Shown here: piece by piece, positions 41,782 through 49,146 of the stretch
Layout: each line of letters opens with the position of its first letter
How positions within the stretch are numbered: the first letter of the stretch is position 1
DNA from: Nocardioides humi
Lineage (GTDB): Bacteria; Actinomycetota; Actinomycetes; Propionibacteriales; Nocardioidaceae
NCBI RefSeq assembly: GCF_006494775.1
Contig: NZ_CP041146.1
Location: 3,348,001-3,412,000 of the forward strand
Length of the DNA stretch: 64,000 nucleotides
Direction: 5' to 3'
Notes under the pieces: model-generated
The model's database searches: none
What the model was told of the DNA's origin: nothing
Seen by the model: only the letters and a program-made list of their open reading frames with translations
Made by a program: the position numbers and the translations under genes

Positions 41782-44331
41782 GTGGAGGAACTGCTCGCGC
41801 TGGCCCTCGAGGATCCCGAGGAGGCCGGCAGGCGTGCCGAGCAGGTGCTCGCCGAGGAGCGGGATCCGCTGGCCCGGTCCTACGCCCACCAGTGCCTCGG
41901 CATCGTGCTGCGGGACCGCGGACACGCCGACGAGGCGCTGGACGAGCTGAGGCGGGGGCTCCGCGCGGCCCGGCGGTCGTCGAGCGCCCACCGCGAGAGC
42001 GACGTGCGCGCGACCTACGGTGCGACCCTCGTCTTCGCCGGCCGCACGCACCTCGGACTCGCGCAACTCGATCGCGCCCTGGCGACGGCCAGGGGCGAGG
42101 TGCGGGCCAAGGCGCTGATGAGGAAGGCCGGAGTGCTCGCGATCCTCGGACGCCACCGGGAGGCGAGGCCGGTCCTGCGGGACGCGCTCGACGAGATGGA
42201 GCTCGAGGATGACCCGGTCTGGGAGGGGCGGACCCGGATCTGGCTCGGCCACATCGAGCTGGCCCTCGGGAACATCGAGGATGCCGAGCGCGAGGTCGTC
42301 GCCGCCGAGCGACTGCTCGAGCAGGCGGGAGCGACCGTCGAGCGGCTCACCGCGGTAGCGAGCCTGGCCGACATCGCGGTCGCTCGCGGCGACCTGGCAG
42401 GAGGGCTCGGGTTGTACGCCGACGCGGTGGCGGGGTTCGAGGCCGCCCACCGCTCCTGGCACGAGATCGTCGAGCTCCATGTGGGCGCCTATCTCGCCGC
42501 GGGACTCGCGGGGGAGGCGGTGAGCCTCCTCGACAGGAGTCGGGCCACGGCGGAGTTGAATCCGTACCAGATCCCCGAATTCGCGCTGCTGCGAGCCACC
42601 GCGCTCCTCGCCGCGGGAGGGCCGGTCGACGCGGCGGACGCGCTGGGCGCGGCTGGGGACGCGCGCGTCGGCTTTCGCCGACAGGACCGGCGGTGGTACG
42701 AGCTGCGGGCCCGCCTGGTCGCGGTCCGTGCCCGCGAGGCGCTCGGTGACCGCCGTGGCCTCGCCCCCGAGGCCCGTCTCGTCGCGGTCGCGCTCCACGC
42801 CGACCACGCCGACGAGGCGCCGGTCGCGCTCACCCTGGCCGGCGGGCTCGCCCGTGGCCCGGAGCGGCTGACGCTGTGGGAGCAGGCGGCGTCGTACCGG
42901 CGCCACCCGAACGCCCTGGTCCGGGCGGGTGCCTGGCACGCCCGGGCGCTGGCGCGGGCGGCGGCCGAGGACCGGAGCGGCGTGCTGCGGGCGGCGGGTG
43001 CGGGGCTGGACGCGATCGACGAGCACCGCCGGCTGATCGGGTCGTCCGAGCTCCGGGCGCTCGCCACGACGCACGGCCGGGAGCTGACCGCGGTGGCACT
43101 GCGTCACGCGGCGTCCGACGCCCGCAGCCTGCTGCGCTGGAGCGAGCGCACCCGCGCCACCGCCCTGGCCCAGCCGCCGGCGACGTCCGACGCCACCACG
43201 ATCCCCGCGTCCCTGGCGGCGCTCCGCGACAACGGCCGCCGGCTCGCGGAGGCCCGTCAGGAGGGGGAGCCGACCGACGGGCTGGAGCGGGAGCGGCTCC
43301 GCCTGGAGCGGGCGGTGCGGGCCGAGCACCACACGCTCTCCGCGGCCGGCCCGGCCGCCGCGGATCCCCCGTCGGCCGGGGTCGAGGAGATCGTGTCCGG
43401 CGTCGGCGACGGCTGCCTGGTGGAGCTGGTCGAGGTCGACGGCGTGCTGCACGTCCTCGTCGTCCACGGCGGTCGGGTACGACGGCGGGTGGCCGCCGCG
43501 ACCGAGGACGTCGCCGCGCTGCTCGGGCCGGCGGCGATGCTGCTGCGCAGGGCCGCCCGCGGCCGGCCGGCGGACATGGCCGAGGTGGGCCGCCGGCTGC
43601 AGGAGGCGGTGCTCGGCGACGCGGCCCGGCTGATCCCCGACGGCCCGGTCGTGCTCGCGCCGACCGCGCGCCTGCACGGACTGGCCTGGTCGCTGCTGCC
43701 GCTGCTGCACGACCGGCCGTTCGGCGTCGTACCCTCCGCGGGCCAGTGGCTGCGCGCCCGCGCCCGGTCGGCTCCCGAGCCGGGCAGCACCGTGCTCGTC
43801 TCCGGCCCGGCGCTCGCGTCGGGTGGCGCCGAGGTCCCGGTCCTCGCCTCCCGGCATCCGGACGCGGTCCTCCTCGACGGGCCGCGGGCGACCCTCGACG
43901 CGGTCCTCGCCCACCTCGACGGCGCGGGCCTGGTCCACCTGGCGGCGCACGGCCGGTTCCGTGCCGACAGCCCGCTGTTCTCGGCCCTCGACCTCGCCGA
44001 CGGGCCGCTGACGGTGCACGACCTGGAGCGGGTGCGCCGGGCGCCGTACCGCGTCGTGCTGTCGGCCTGCGAGTCCGGCGTGCTCGCCCCCGTGGGTGCG
44101 GAGGAGCTGCTCGGGCTCGCCGCCGCGCTGTTCTCGCTCGGCAGTGCGGGCCTGGTCTGCAGCGTCGGCGAGGTCAACGACGCCGCCACCGCCGACCTCA
44201 TGGTCGGCCTGCACGCCGCGCTCGCCGCCGGGAGCGACCCGGCCACCGCGCTGCGCGACGTCCGGCGCGCGGCCGCCGGCGACCCGGTCGCGGCGGGTAC
44301 GGCGGCGGCCTTCCTCACCCTCGGGGTGTGA
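41782..44331 (+). CDS. TPR-CHAT caspase-like protease
   Basis: An 849-residue protein from GTG 41782 (GGAGGGG upstream). Residues 1-480 are TPR-like helical repeats (LARSYAHQCLGIVLRDRGHADEALDELRRGLRAA, VRAKALMRKAGVLAILGRHREARPVLRDAL). The C-terminal CHAT domain (about 560-849) has the caspase-fold dyad His723 (LVHLAAHGRFRAD) and Cys763 (YRVVLSACESGV), both intact, and ends with ELLGLAAALFSLGSAGLVCSVGEVND. CHAT proteases include separase relatives and Csx29, the type III-E CRISPR effector. Beside an ECF sigma factor, a partner protein and a cytoplasmic subtilase, it looks like the trigger of a proteolytic response. Confidence 0.85.
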   Translation: MEELLALALEDPEEAGRRAEQVLAEERDPLARSYAHQCLGIVLRDRGHADEALDELRRGLRAARRSSSAHRESDVRATYGATLVFAGRTHLGLAQLDRALATARGEVRAKALMRKAGVLAILGRHREARPVLRDALDEMELEDDPVWEGRTRIWLGHIELALGNIEDAEREVVAAERLLEQAGATVERLTAVASLADIAVARGDLAGGLGLYADAVAGFEAAHRSWHEIVELHVGAYLAAGLAGEAVSLLDRSRATAELNPYQIPEFALLRATALLAAGGPVDAADALGAAGDARVGFRRQDRRWYELRARLVAVRAREALGDRRGLAPEARLVAVALHADHADEAPVALTLAGGLARGPERLTLWEQAASYRRHPNALVRAGAWHARALARAAAEDRSGVLRAAGAGLDAIDEHRRLIGSSELRALATTHGRELTAVALRHAASDARSLLRWSERTRATALAQPPATSDATTIPASLAALRDNGRRLAEARQEGEPTDGLERERLRLERAVRAEHHTLSAAGPAAADPPSAGVEEIVSGVGDGCLVELVEVDGVLHVLVVHGGRVRRRVAAATEDVAALLGPAAMLLRRAARGRPADMAEVGRRLQEAVLGDAARLIPDGPVVLAPTARLHGLAWSLLPLLHDRPFGVVPSAGQWLRARARSAPEPGSTVLVSGPALASGGAEVPVLASRHPDAVLLDGPRATLDAVLAHLDGAGLVHLAAHGRFRADSPLFSALDLADGPLTVHDLERVRRAPYRVVLSACESGVLAPVGAEELLGLAAALFSLGSAGLVCSVGEVNDAATADLMVGLHAALAAGSDPATALRDVRRAAAGDPVAAGTAAAFLTLGV

Positions 44332-44348
44332 GTCCGAGGCCGATGGGG

Positions 44349-44411
44349 CCGCGCACCATCCAGAATTGTCGTTGTCGTGGCCGATCCGCGACGAATATGG
44401 ATGGTGCGCGG
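44349..44411. repeat. Structured inverted-repeat element, copy 2
   Basis: A 14-bp perfect stem, CCGCGCACCATCCA (44349-44362) with TGGATGGTGCGCGG (44398-44411), encloses 35 bases beginning GAATTGTCG and ending CGCGACGAATA. Against copy 1 at 35969 the stem differs at two positions on each arm and both stay paired. It lies between the TPR-CHAT stop and the PhzE-type start and may end transcription. Confidence 0.75.
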
Positions 44412-44443
44412 ACCACGCCGAGCCACCCGCATAGGCTTCGGCC

Positions 44444-46372
44444 ATGCCTGATAAGCCCAGCACCAGCCTCACCGCCCGGGAAGCCATCGCGGCCGTCCAG
44501 GGGCACGAGGCCTGGGCGATCATCCGGCGCTCCACCCGCGCGGGCGACCGCGACACCGTGGGCGTGCTCGGCGGCACGCGCAGCATCGTCGAGTCGATCA
44601 TGGACATCCCGCTCGAGACGGGCGTGCCCGAGCCGGGGCACATCTGCGACCGGCTGGTCGCCGTACCCTTCCGGCAGGTGCGCGAGCGCGGCTTCGAGGC
44701 CCACGACGACGGCACCCCGCTCGTCGTGGTCGACGTGCAGGCCGAGCACGAGTTCTCGGTGGCCGACGTCGTCGCGGCGATCGACCCGGTGCCGGTGGAG
44801 TTCACCGACCGCGGCGGCTTCGAGACCTCCGACGAGGACTACGCCAAGATCGTCGCGGCGATCATCGACGGCGAGATCGGCCAGGGCGAGGGCGCGAACC
44901 TCGTCGTCGGCCGCAACTACCGCGCGGTCGTCGCCGACTTCTCGCCGCAGGTGGCGCTGACCGTCTTCCGCCGGCTGCTGGAGCGCGAGCGCGGCGCGTA
45001 CTGGACCTTCGTCTTCTTCACCGGCGACCGCTTCCTCATCGGCGCCTCGCCCGAGCGGCACGTCTCGGTCCACGGCGGCGACGTCCGGATGAACCCGATC
45101 TCCGGTACCTTCCACCTCCGCCCGCCCGCCGGCGAGACCCGCAGCACCGAGGCCCGTCTCGGCGAGTTCCTCAAGGACGAGAAGGAGATCTACGAGCTCT
45201 TCATGGTCGTCGACGAGGAGCTCAAGATGATGTGCGACATCTGCACCGAGGGCGGCCAGGTGCTCGGCCCGTTCCTCAAGCCGATGACCCACCTCATCCA
45301 CACCGAGTACCTCCTCGCCGGGCGCACCTCGAAGGACGTGCGGGAGGTGCTGCGGGACACGATGTACGCCGCCACCGTCACCGGGTCGCCCGTCGAGAAC
45401 GCGTGCCGGCTGATCCGGCAGTACGAGCCCGAGGGCCGTGGCTACTACGCCTCCGCGCTCGCGATCTTCGGGCGCGACGAGGCCGGTGAGCCGGTCCTCG
45501 ACAGCCCGATCGTGCTGCGCACGGCGGACGTCTCGCTGTCCGGCTCGTTGAAGGTGACCGCGGGCGCCACCCTGGTGCGGGACTCCGATCCGGCGTACGA
45601 GGTCGCCGAGACGCACGCCAAGGCCGGCGGCATCCTCTCCGCCTTCGGCCTGGTGCCGCCCGCGCCGATCCCCTCGATCCCCGTCGCGGATCTGGTCGCC
45701 GACGAGGAGGTGCTGATCGCGCTCAACGCGCGCAACAGCCGGCTCTCCGGCTTCTGGCTCGCCGACCAGGCCGGCACGCCCGCCGACCCGCGGCTGGCCG
45801 GGAAGACCGCGGTCATCCTCGACGGCGAGGACGACTTCGTGAACATGCTGCGCCACCTGCTCGCGCGGATGGGCATGACGAGCTCGGTGGTGCGGCACGA
45901 GGAGTACACCGACGGCGTACTCGACGGCTTCGACCTGGTCATCGTCGGCCCCGGTCCGGGCGACCCCCGCGACGACGCCGACCCGAAGATGGCGCAGCTG
46001 CGCGCCGCCGTCGCCTGGCTGCTGGCCCGGGAGAAGCCCTTCCTCGCCGTGTGTCTCGGCCACCAGGCGCTGTGCCACCAGCTCGGCATCCCGCTCGCCT
46101 ACAAGGACATCGTCTTCCAGGGCACCCAGGCCACCGTGCTCCTCGACGGGCGCCCCCAGCGGGTCGGCTTCTACAACACCTTCGTCGGACGGGTTGGCGG
46201 TGAGGTGGTGCTGCCCGCGGGGGTTCGAGTCGACGCCGACCCCGACACCGGCGACGTCAACGCGCTCGCCGGCCCCCACTACCGCGGCGTGCAGTTCCAC
46301 GCCGAGTCGATCCTCACCGAGCGGGGCTTCGACATCGTGCACGACCTGGTGTGCGACGTCCTGCTGGGCTGA
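44444..46372 (+). CDS. Fused anthranilate synthase (TrpE-TrpG/PhzE-type)
   Basis: A 642-residue protein. Residues 1-440 are the chorismate-binding part (RMNPISGTFHLRP, STEARLGEFLKDEKEIYELFMVVDEELKMMCDIC, TVTGSPVENACRLI, GYYASALAIFG). Residues of about 450-642 are a class I glutamine amidotransferase with the Cys loop FLAVCLGHQALCHQL and GVQFHAESILTERG (His, Glu). This order and the short TrpE part match PhzE, which makes 2-amino-2-desoxyisochorismate for phenazine-type pathways, or fused anthranilate synthases. Without other phz genes here, which product is made is open. Confidence 0.85.
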   Translation: MPDKPSTSLTAREAIAAVQGHEAWAIIRRSTRAGDRDTVGVLGGTRSIVESIMDIPLETGVPEPGHICDRLVAVPFRQVRERGFEAHDDGTPLVVVDVQAEHEFSVADVVAAIDPVPVEFTDRGGFETSDEDYAKIVAAIIDGEIGQGEGANLVVGRNYRAVVADFSPQVALTVFRRLLERERGAYWTFVFFTGDRFLIGASPERHVSVHGGDVRMNPISGTFHLRPPAGETRSTEARLGEFLKDEKEIYELFMVVDEELKMMCDICTEGGQVLGPFLKPMTHLIHTEYLLAGRTSKDVREVLRDTMYAATVTGSPVENACRLIRQYEPEGRGYYASALAIFGRDEAGEPVLDSPIVLRTADVSLSGSLKVTAGATLVRDSDPAYEVAETHAKAGGILSAFGLVPPAPIPSIPVADLVADEEVLIALNARNSRLSGFWLADQAGTPADPRLAGKTAVILDGEDDFVNMLRHLLARMGMTSSVVRHEEYTDGVLDGFDLVIVGPGPGDPRDDADPKMAQLRAAVAWLLAREKPFLAVCLGHQALCHQLGIPLAYKDIVFQGTQATVLLDGRPQRVGFYNTFVGRVGGEVVLPAGVRVDADPDTGDVNALAGPHYRGVQFHAESILTERGFDIVHDLVCDVLLG

Positions 46373-46497
46373 TCGGGTGGTTGTCCACAGGTCGCGTTCG
46401 CGCGGTGGCACGGGGTCGGACCCGGCGGGCAGGACGCCCGCATGAGTTCCGGCGACCGCGACGTGGCATGGCGCTGCGGGCTGCCGGATTCGGCCCA

Positions 46498-46520
46498 CTT
46501 CACCGGAAGGTCCGGTGAAG
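46498..46520 (+). promoter_or_regulatory. Hairpin in the leader of the small membrane peptide gene
   Basis: CTTCACCGGA, loop AGG, TCCGGTGAAG: a perfect 10-bp stem ending at the ribosome site (GAGGAAGG, 46520-46527) of the peptide at 46533. Placed to affect translation start. Confidence 0.55.
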
Positions 46521-46532
46521 AGGAAGGGCGCG

Positions 46533-46622
46533 ATGATTCTCGTCGTGTCAACCCTGCTGGCATTGCCCGGAGCGGTGTGGGCGGTCATCCAGATGATCGA
46601 CCGCTTCCGTCGGAAGCCGTAA
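46533..46622 (+). CDS. 29-residue single-TM peptide
   Basis: ATG 46533, GAGGAAGG 5 bases upstream, TAA stop. The product begins MILVVSTLLALPGAVWAVI (one TM helix, about 1-20) and ends QMIDRFRRKP, a basic cytoplasmic tail by the positive-inside rule. It sits between a leader hairpin and a strong terminator, so it is its own short transcript of about 200 bases. Small hydrophobic peptides of this type can be type I toxins or regulators of membrane proteins; nothing in the sequence tells which. Confidence 0.6.
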   Translation: MILVVSTLLALPGAVWAVIQMIDRFRRKP

Positions 46623-46628
46623 GCAGGG

Positions 46629-46663
46629 GCGGGACGGCTCGGCGCTCACCTGAGCCGTCCCGC
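46629..46663 (+). terminator. Intrinsic terminator after the small peptide gene
   Basis: GCGGGACGGCTC and GAGCCGTCCCGC, perfect 12-bp stem, 11-base loop, followed by the pyrimidine run TTCCTTCCTTC. Confidence 0.85.
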
Positions 46664-46715
46664 TTCCTTCCTTCGATCGTACGCCACCTGGAGGCCTGAT
46701 GGCGGCGGTCGCGCC

Positions 46716-47291
46716 GTGAGCGCACCCGACGTGGTCGTCGTCGACCACCACGACTCCTACACCTGGAACCTGGTGCACCTCATCGCCGGCGTGACCGGCG
46801 TGCTGCCGGCCGTCGTGCAGCACGACGAGGTGGCGGCGTCCGACGTCCTGCGCCACGAGTACGTCGTGCTGTCGCCCGGCCCCGGGCATCCCGCCGAGGA
46901 GCGCGACTTCGCGGTCGGCCGCGAGGTGGTGCTCGCGGGGACCCGCCCCGTGCTCGGGGTCTGCCTCGGCATGCAGGGCATCGTGGCGTCGTACGGCGGG
47001 ACGGTGGAGCGGGTCGCGCCCGGGCACGGCGTCCTGGCGAGCGTGGAGCACGACGGGACCGGGCTGTTCGCGGGCGTGCCGGCGCCCTTCGAGGCGGTCC
47101 GGTACCACTCGCTCGCGGCGGTCGCCCTGCCCGAGGTCCTGCGCAGCACGGCGGTCGACCGCCACAGCGGGCTGACCATGGCCGTCGAGCACGTGACGCT
47201 GCCGGTGACGGGGGTGCAGTTCCATCCCGAGTCGGTGCTGAGCGAGCACGGCGCCAGGCTGGTCGCCAACTTCCTCGGCGTGGGACGCTGA
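46716..47291 (+). CDS. pabA: Aminodeoxychorismate/anthranilate synthase glutamine amidotransferase subunit
   Basis: A 191-residue class I amidotransferase: VVVDHHDSYTWNLVHLIAGV, nucleophile Cys in RPVLGVCLGMQGI, and the His-Glu pair in GVQFHPESVLSEHG. It supplies ammonia to the chorismate-binding partner encoded 4 bases after its stop, so PabA (folate pathway) is more likely than TrpG. GTG 46716 is used; no strong ribosome site is seen. Confidence 0.8.
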   Translation: MSAPDVVVVDHHDSYTWNLVHLIAGVTGVLPAVVQHDEVAASDVLRHEYVVLSPGPGHPAEERDFAVGREVVLAGTRPVLGVCLGMQGIVASYGGTVERVAPGHGVLASVEHDGTGLFAGVPAPFEAVRYHSLAAVALPEVLRSTAVDRHSGLTMAVEHVTLPVTGVQFHPESVLSEHGARLVANFLGVGR

Positions 47292-47295
47292 GGCG

Positions 47296-48576
47296 ATGGT
47301 CACGCAGGGCGACCCCGCCGAGGCGTTCGCCCGGATCCAGGCCCGCCACCCGCGCTGCGTGTGGCTCGACGGCGGCGGCGCCCGCGACTGGTCGCGCCGC
47401 CGCTCCCTCCTCGGCTGGCTCGACGACGACGACCTGTCGCTGACCTACGACGCCGCGTCGCGCGAGGTCACCCGGCACGCCGGTGGCCGGTCGGTCGTCG
47501 TGGGCGACGACCCGTTCGCCGTGCTGGAGGCCGAGCTCGCGGCCGGCCGCACCACGGACCAGTGGTTCGGCTACTTCGGGTACGCCGCCCGCGCCGACCT
47601 GCCCGCCGTACCCGACCCGGATCTGCCCGACGCCGTCTGGCTCCGTCCGTCCCACATCCGCGAGTACGACCACCCACTTGTCGGGCATTTCATGCACTTG
47701 TCAGGTGTTGCAACCCCTGACAAGTGCATGAATCCCCGGATATCCGGGGATTCATGCAGCCCCCCACCCCCCACCTACGAGACCGCGTTCGCGGCCGTCC
47801 AGGAGCACCTCCACGCAGGCAACTCCTACGAGGTCAACCTGACCCACCGCCTCCGCACCCACAGCCCCCTCCGCCCGGCTGCGGCGTACCTCAGGCTCCG
47901 GGCGCTCAACCCCGCGCCGTACGCCGGCTTCCTCCAGCACGACGTCGACGACGCCCGCGCGTGGCTGCTGAGCTCCTCACCCGAGCGGTACGCCCTGGTC
48001 ACCGCGGACCGCATGCTGGAGACCAAGCCGATCAAGGGCACGACGCCGCGCGGCGCCACGCCGGCTGACGACGACCACGCGCGCGCCCACCTCGCGAGCG
48101 ACCCGAAGTACCGCTCGGAGAACCTGATGATCGTCGACCTGCTCCGCAACGACCTCGCCACCGTGTGCGAGGTCGGCAGCGTGGAGGTGCCGGCGCTGAT
48201 GGAGGTCGAGTCGTACGCCTCGGTGCACCAGCTCGTCTCCACGGTCCGCGGGCGGCTGCGCGCCGACGTCACCACCCTCGGCGCCCTCCGCGCCCTGTTC
48301 CCGGCGGGCTCGATGACCGGCGCCCCCAAGCTGCGCACGATGGAGATCATCGAGGAGGTCGAGGCGACCCCACGGGGAGCGTACGCCGGCGCGTTCGGCT
48401 GGGTGTCCGGCGACGGCCGCGCCGACCTCGGCGTCGTGATCCGGACGCTGACCACGGCCGGCGGCGACTACGTGCTCGGGACCGGCGGCGGCATCACGGT
48501 CGCGAGCGATGTCGCCGAGGAGTGGGCGGAGACGGAGTGGAAGGCCGCGCGCCTGCTGCAGGCCATCGACCCGTGA
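47296..48576 (+). CDS. pabB: Aminodeoxychorismate synthase component I with an in-frame repeat insertion
   Basis: A 426-residue chorismate-binding enzyme that makes 4-amino-4-deoxychorismate for folate. Core motifs are intact: AGNSYEVNLTHR, LLSSSPERY, ETKPIKGTTPRG, DLLRNDLATVCEVGSVEVP, FPAGSMTGAPKLRTMEIIEEVE, GAFGWVSGDGRADLGVVIRTL and YVLGTGGGITVASD. Between the N-terminal subdomain (ending HIREYDHP, residue 127) and the core (from YETAFAAVQEHLHAG) about 28 residues, including MHLSGVATPDKCMNPRISGD, are encoded by repeat copy D. The reading frame is kept and no stop arises. The site is the linker between subdomains, so the enzyme may still work. Confidence 0.85.
   Translation: MVTQGDPAEAFARIQARHPRCVWLDGGGARDWSRRRSLLGWLDDDDLSLTYDAASREVTRHAGGRSVVVGDDPFAVLEAELAAGRTTDQWFGYFGYAARADLPAVPDPDLPDAVWLRPSHIREYDHPLVGHFMHLSGVATPDKCMNPRISGDSCSPPPPTYETAFAAVQEHLHAGNSYEVNLTHRLRTHSPLRPAAAYLRLRALNPAPYAGFLQHDVDDARAWLLSSSPERYALVTADRMLETKPIKGTTPRGATPADDDHARAHLASDPKYRSENLMIVDLLRNDLATVCEVGSVEVPALMEVESYASVHQLVSTVRGRLRADVTTLGALRALFPAGSMTGAPKLRTMEIIEEVEATPRGAYAGAFGWVSGDGRADLGVVIRTLTTAGGDYVLGTGGGITVASDVAEEWAETEWKAARLLQAIDP
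47676..47757 (+). repeat. Double-palindrome repeat, copy D, inside pabB
   Basis: Plus orientation. A spare half arm (ACTTGTCGGG, 47676-47685) is followed by the first stem 47691-47730 (CATGCACTTGTCAGG / CCTGACAAGTGCATG around GTTGCAAC), then the second 47726-47757, whose centre here is GGATATCC, making a gapless 32-base palindrome. All arms are intact although the copy lies in a coding frame. Confidence 0.9.
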
Positions 48577-48585
48577 CAGGGGAGC

Positions 48586-49146
48586 TCAGGAGCCGACGCC
48601 CGAGTCGGAGGCGTGCGCCGACAGCAGGGTGAGGGTGGCCTCCACGCCGCGCACGATCCGCCCGTCGTCGTACGGCGCGGGGTCGACGACGTCGACCTGC
48701 TGGATCAGGTCGCCGTTCTGGACGAATCCCGTGACGTAGAGCTGCTCGTCGGTCGCGCTGACCACGACCCGGGCGTCGTCGGCGCCGGCGATCTCCGGGG
48801 TGCGTACGTCGGCGTCGGGCTGCTGGCCCATGGTCTTCCAGGCGTCCTCGAGACTGCCGGGGAAGAGCAGGTAGTTGGAGGTGACGACGGCCTCGCCGGA
48901 CGCGCTGTCGACGGGGGTGAACCGGCACTCCGGCTTCGTCGGCGTCCCCGCGTGCTCGGTCGCGTCCACGCCGAACTGCTCCTTGACGAACGCCGCGTCG
49001 AGCGCGTCGCACGGGTTCCACAGCGCGGGCGTCTCGGTCGGCAGCTCCGGCTTGGCACCGACCTCCTCGCCGCCGCACGCGGCGAGGAGAAGCGTCAAGG
49101 CGGGGAGGAGGGCCGCGACGGGGGTAGTGCGACGCAGGTCAGGCAT
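48586..49146 (-). CDS. Lipoprotein, DUF3558-like
   Basis: A 186-residue product from ATG 49146. Signal peptide with lipobox LTLLLAACGG (Cys near 24). The mature part, NPCDALDAAFVKEQFGVDATEHAG...PECRFTP, has the NPCxxL start and paired Cys of the actinobacterial DUF3558 lipoproteins. It starts 8 bases inside the end of the histidine kinase gene, so it belongs to the two-component operon and may be a sensor accessory. Confidence 0.75.
   Translation of the reverse strand: MPDLRRTTPVAALLPALTLLLAACGGEEVGAKPELPTETPALWNPCDALDAAFVKEQFGVDATEHAGTPTKPECRFTPVDSASGEAVVTSNYLLFPGSLEDAWKTMGQQPDADVRTPEIAGADDARVVVSATDEQLYVTGFVQNGDLIQQVDVVDPAPYDDGRIVRGVEATLTLLSAHASDSGVGS

Noticed and set aside
46205..46235. 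GGGTTCGAGTC, like a tRNA T-loop
   Set aside because: It lies inside the PhzE-type reading frame and no acceptor stem, anticodon arm or D-loop can be drawn around it.
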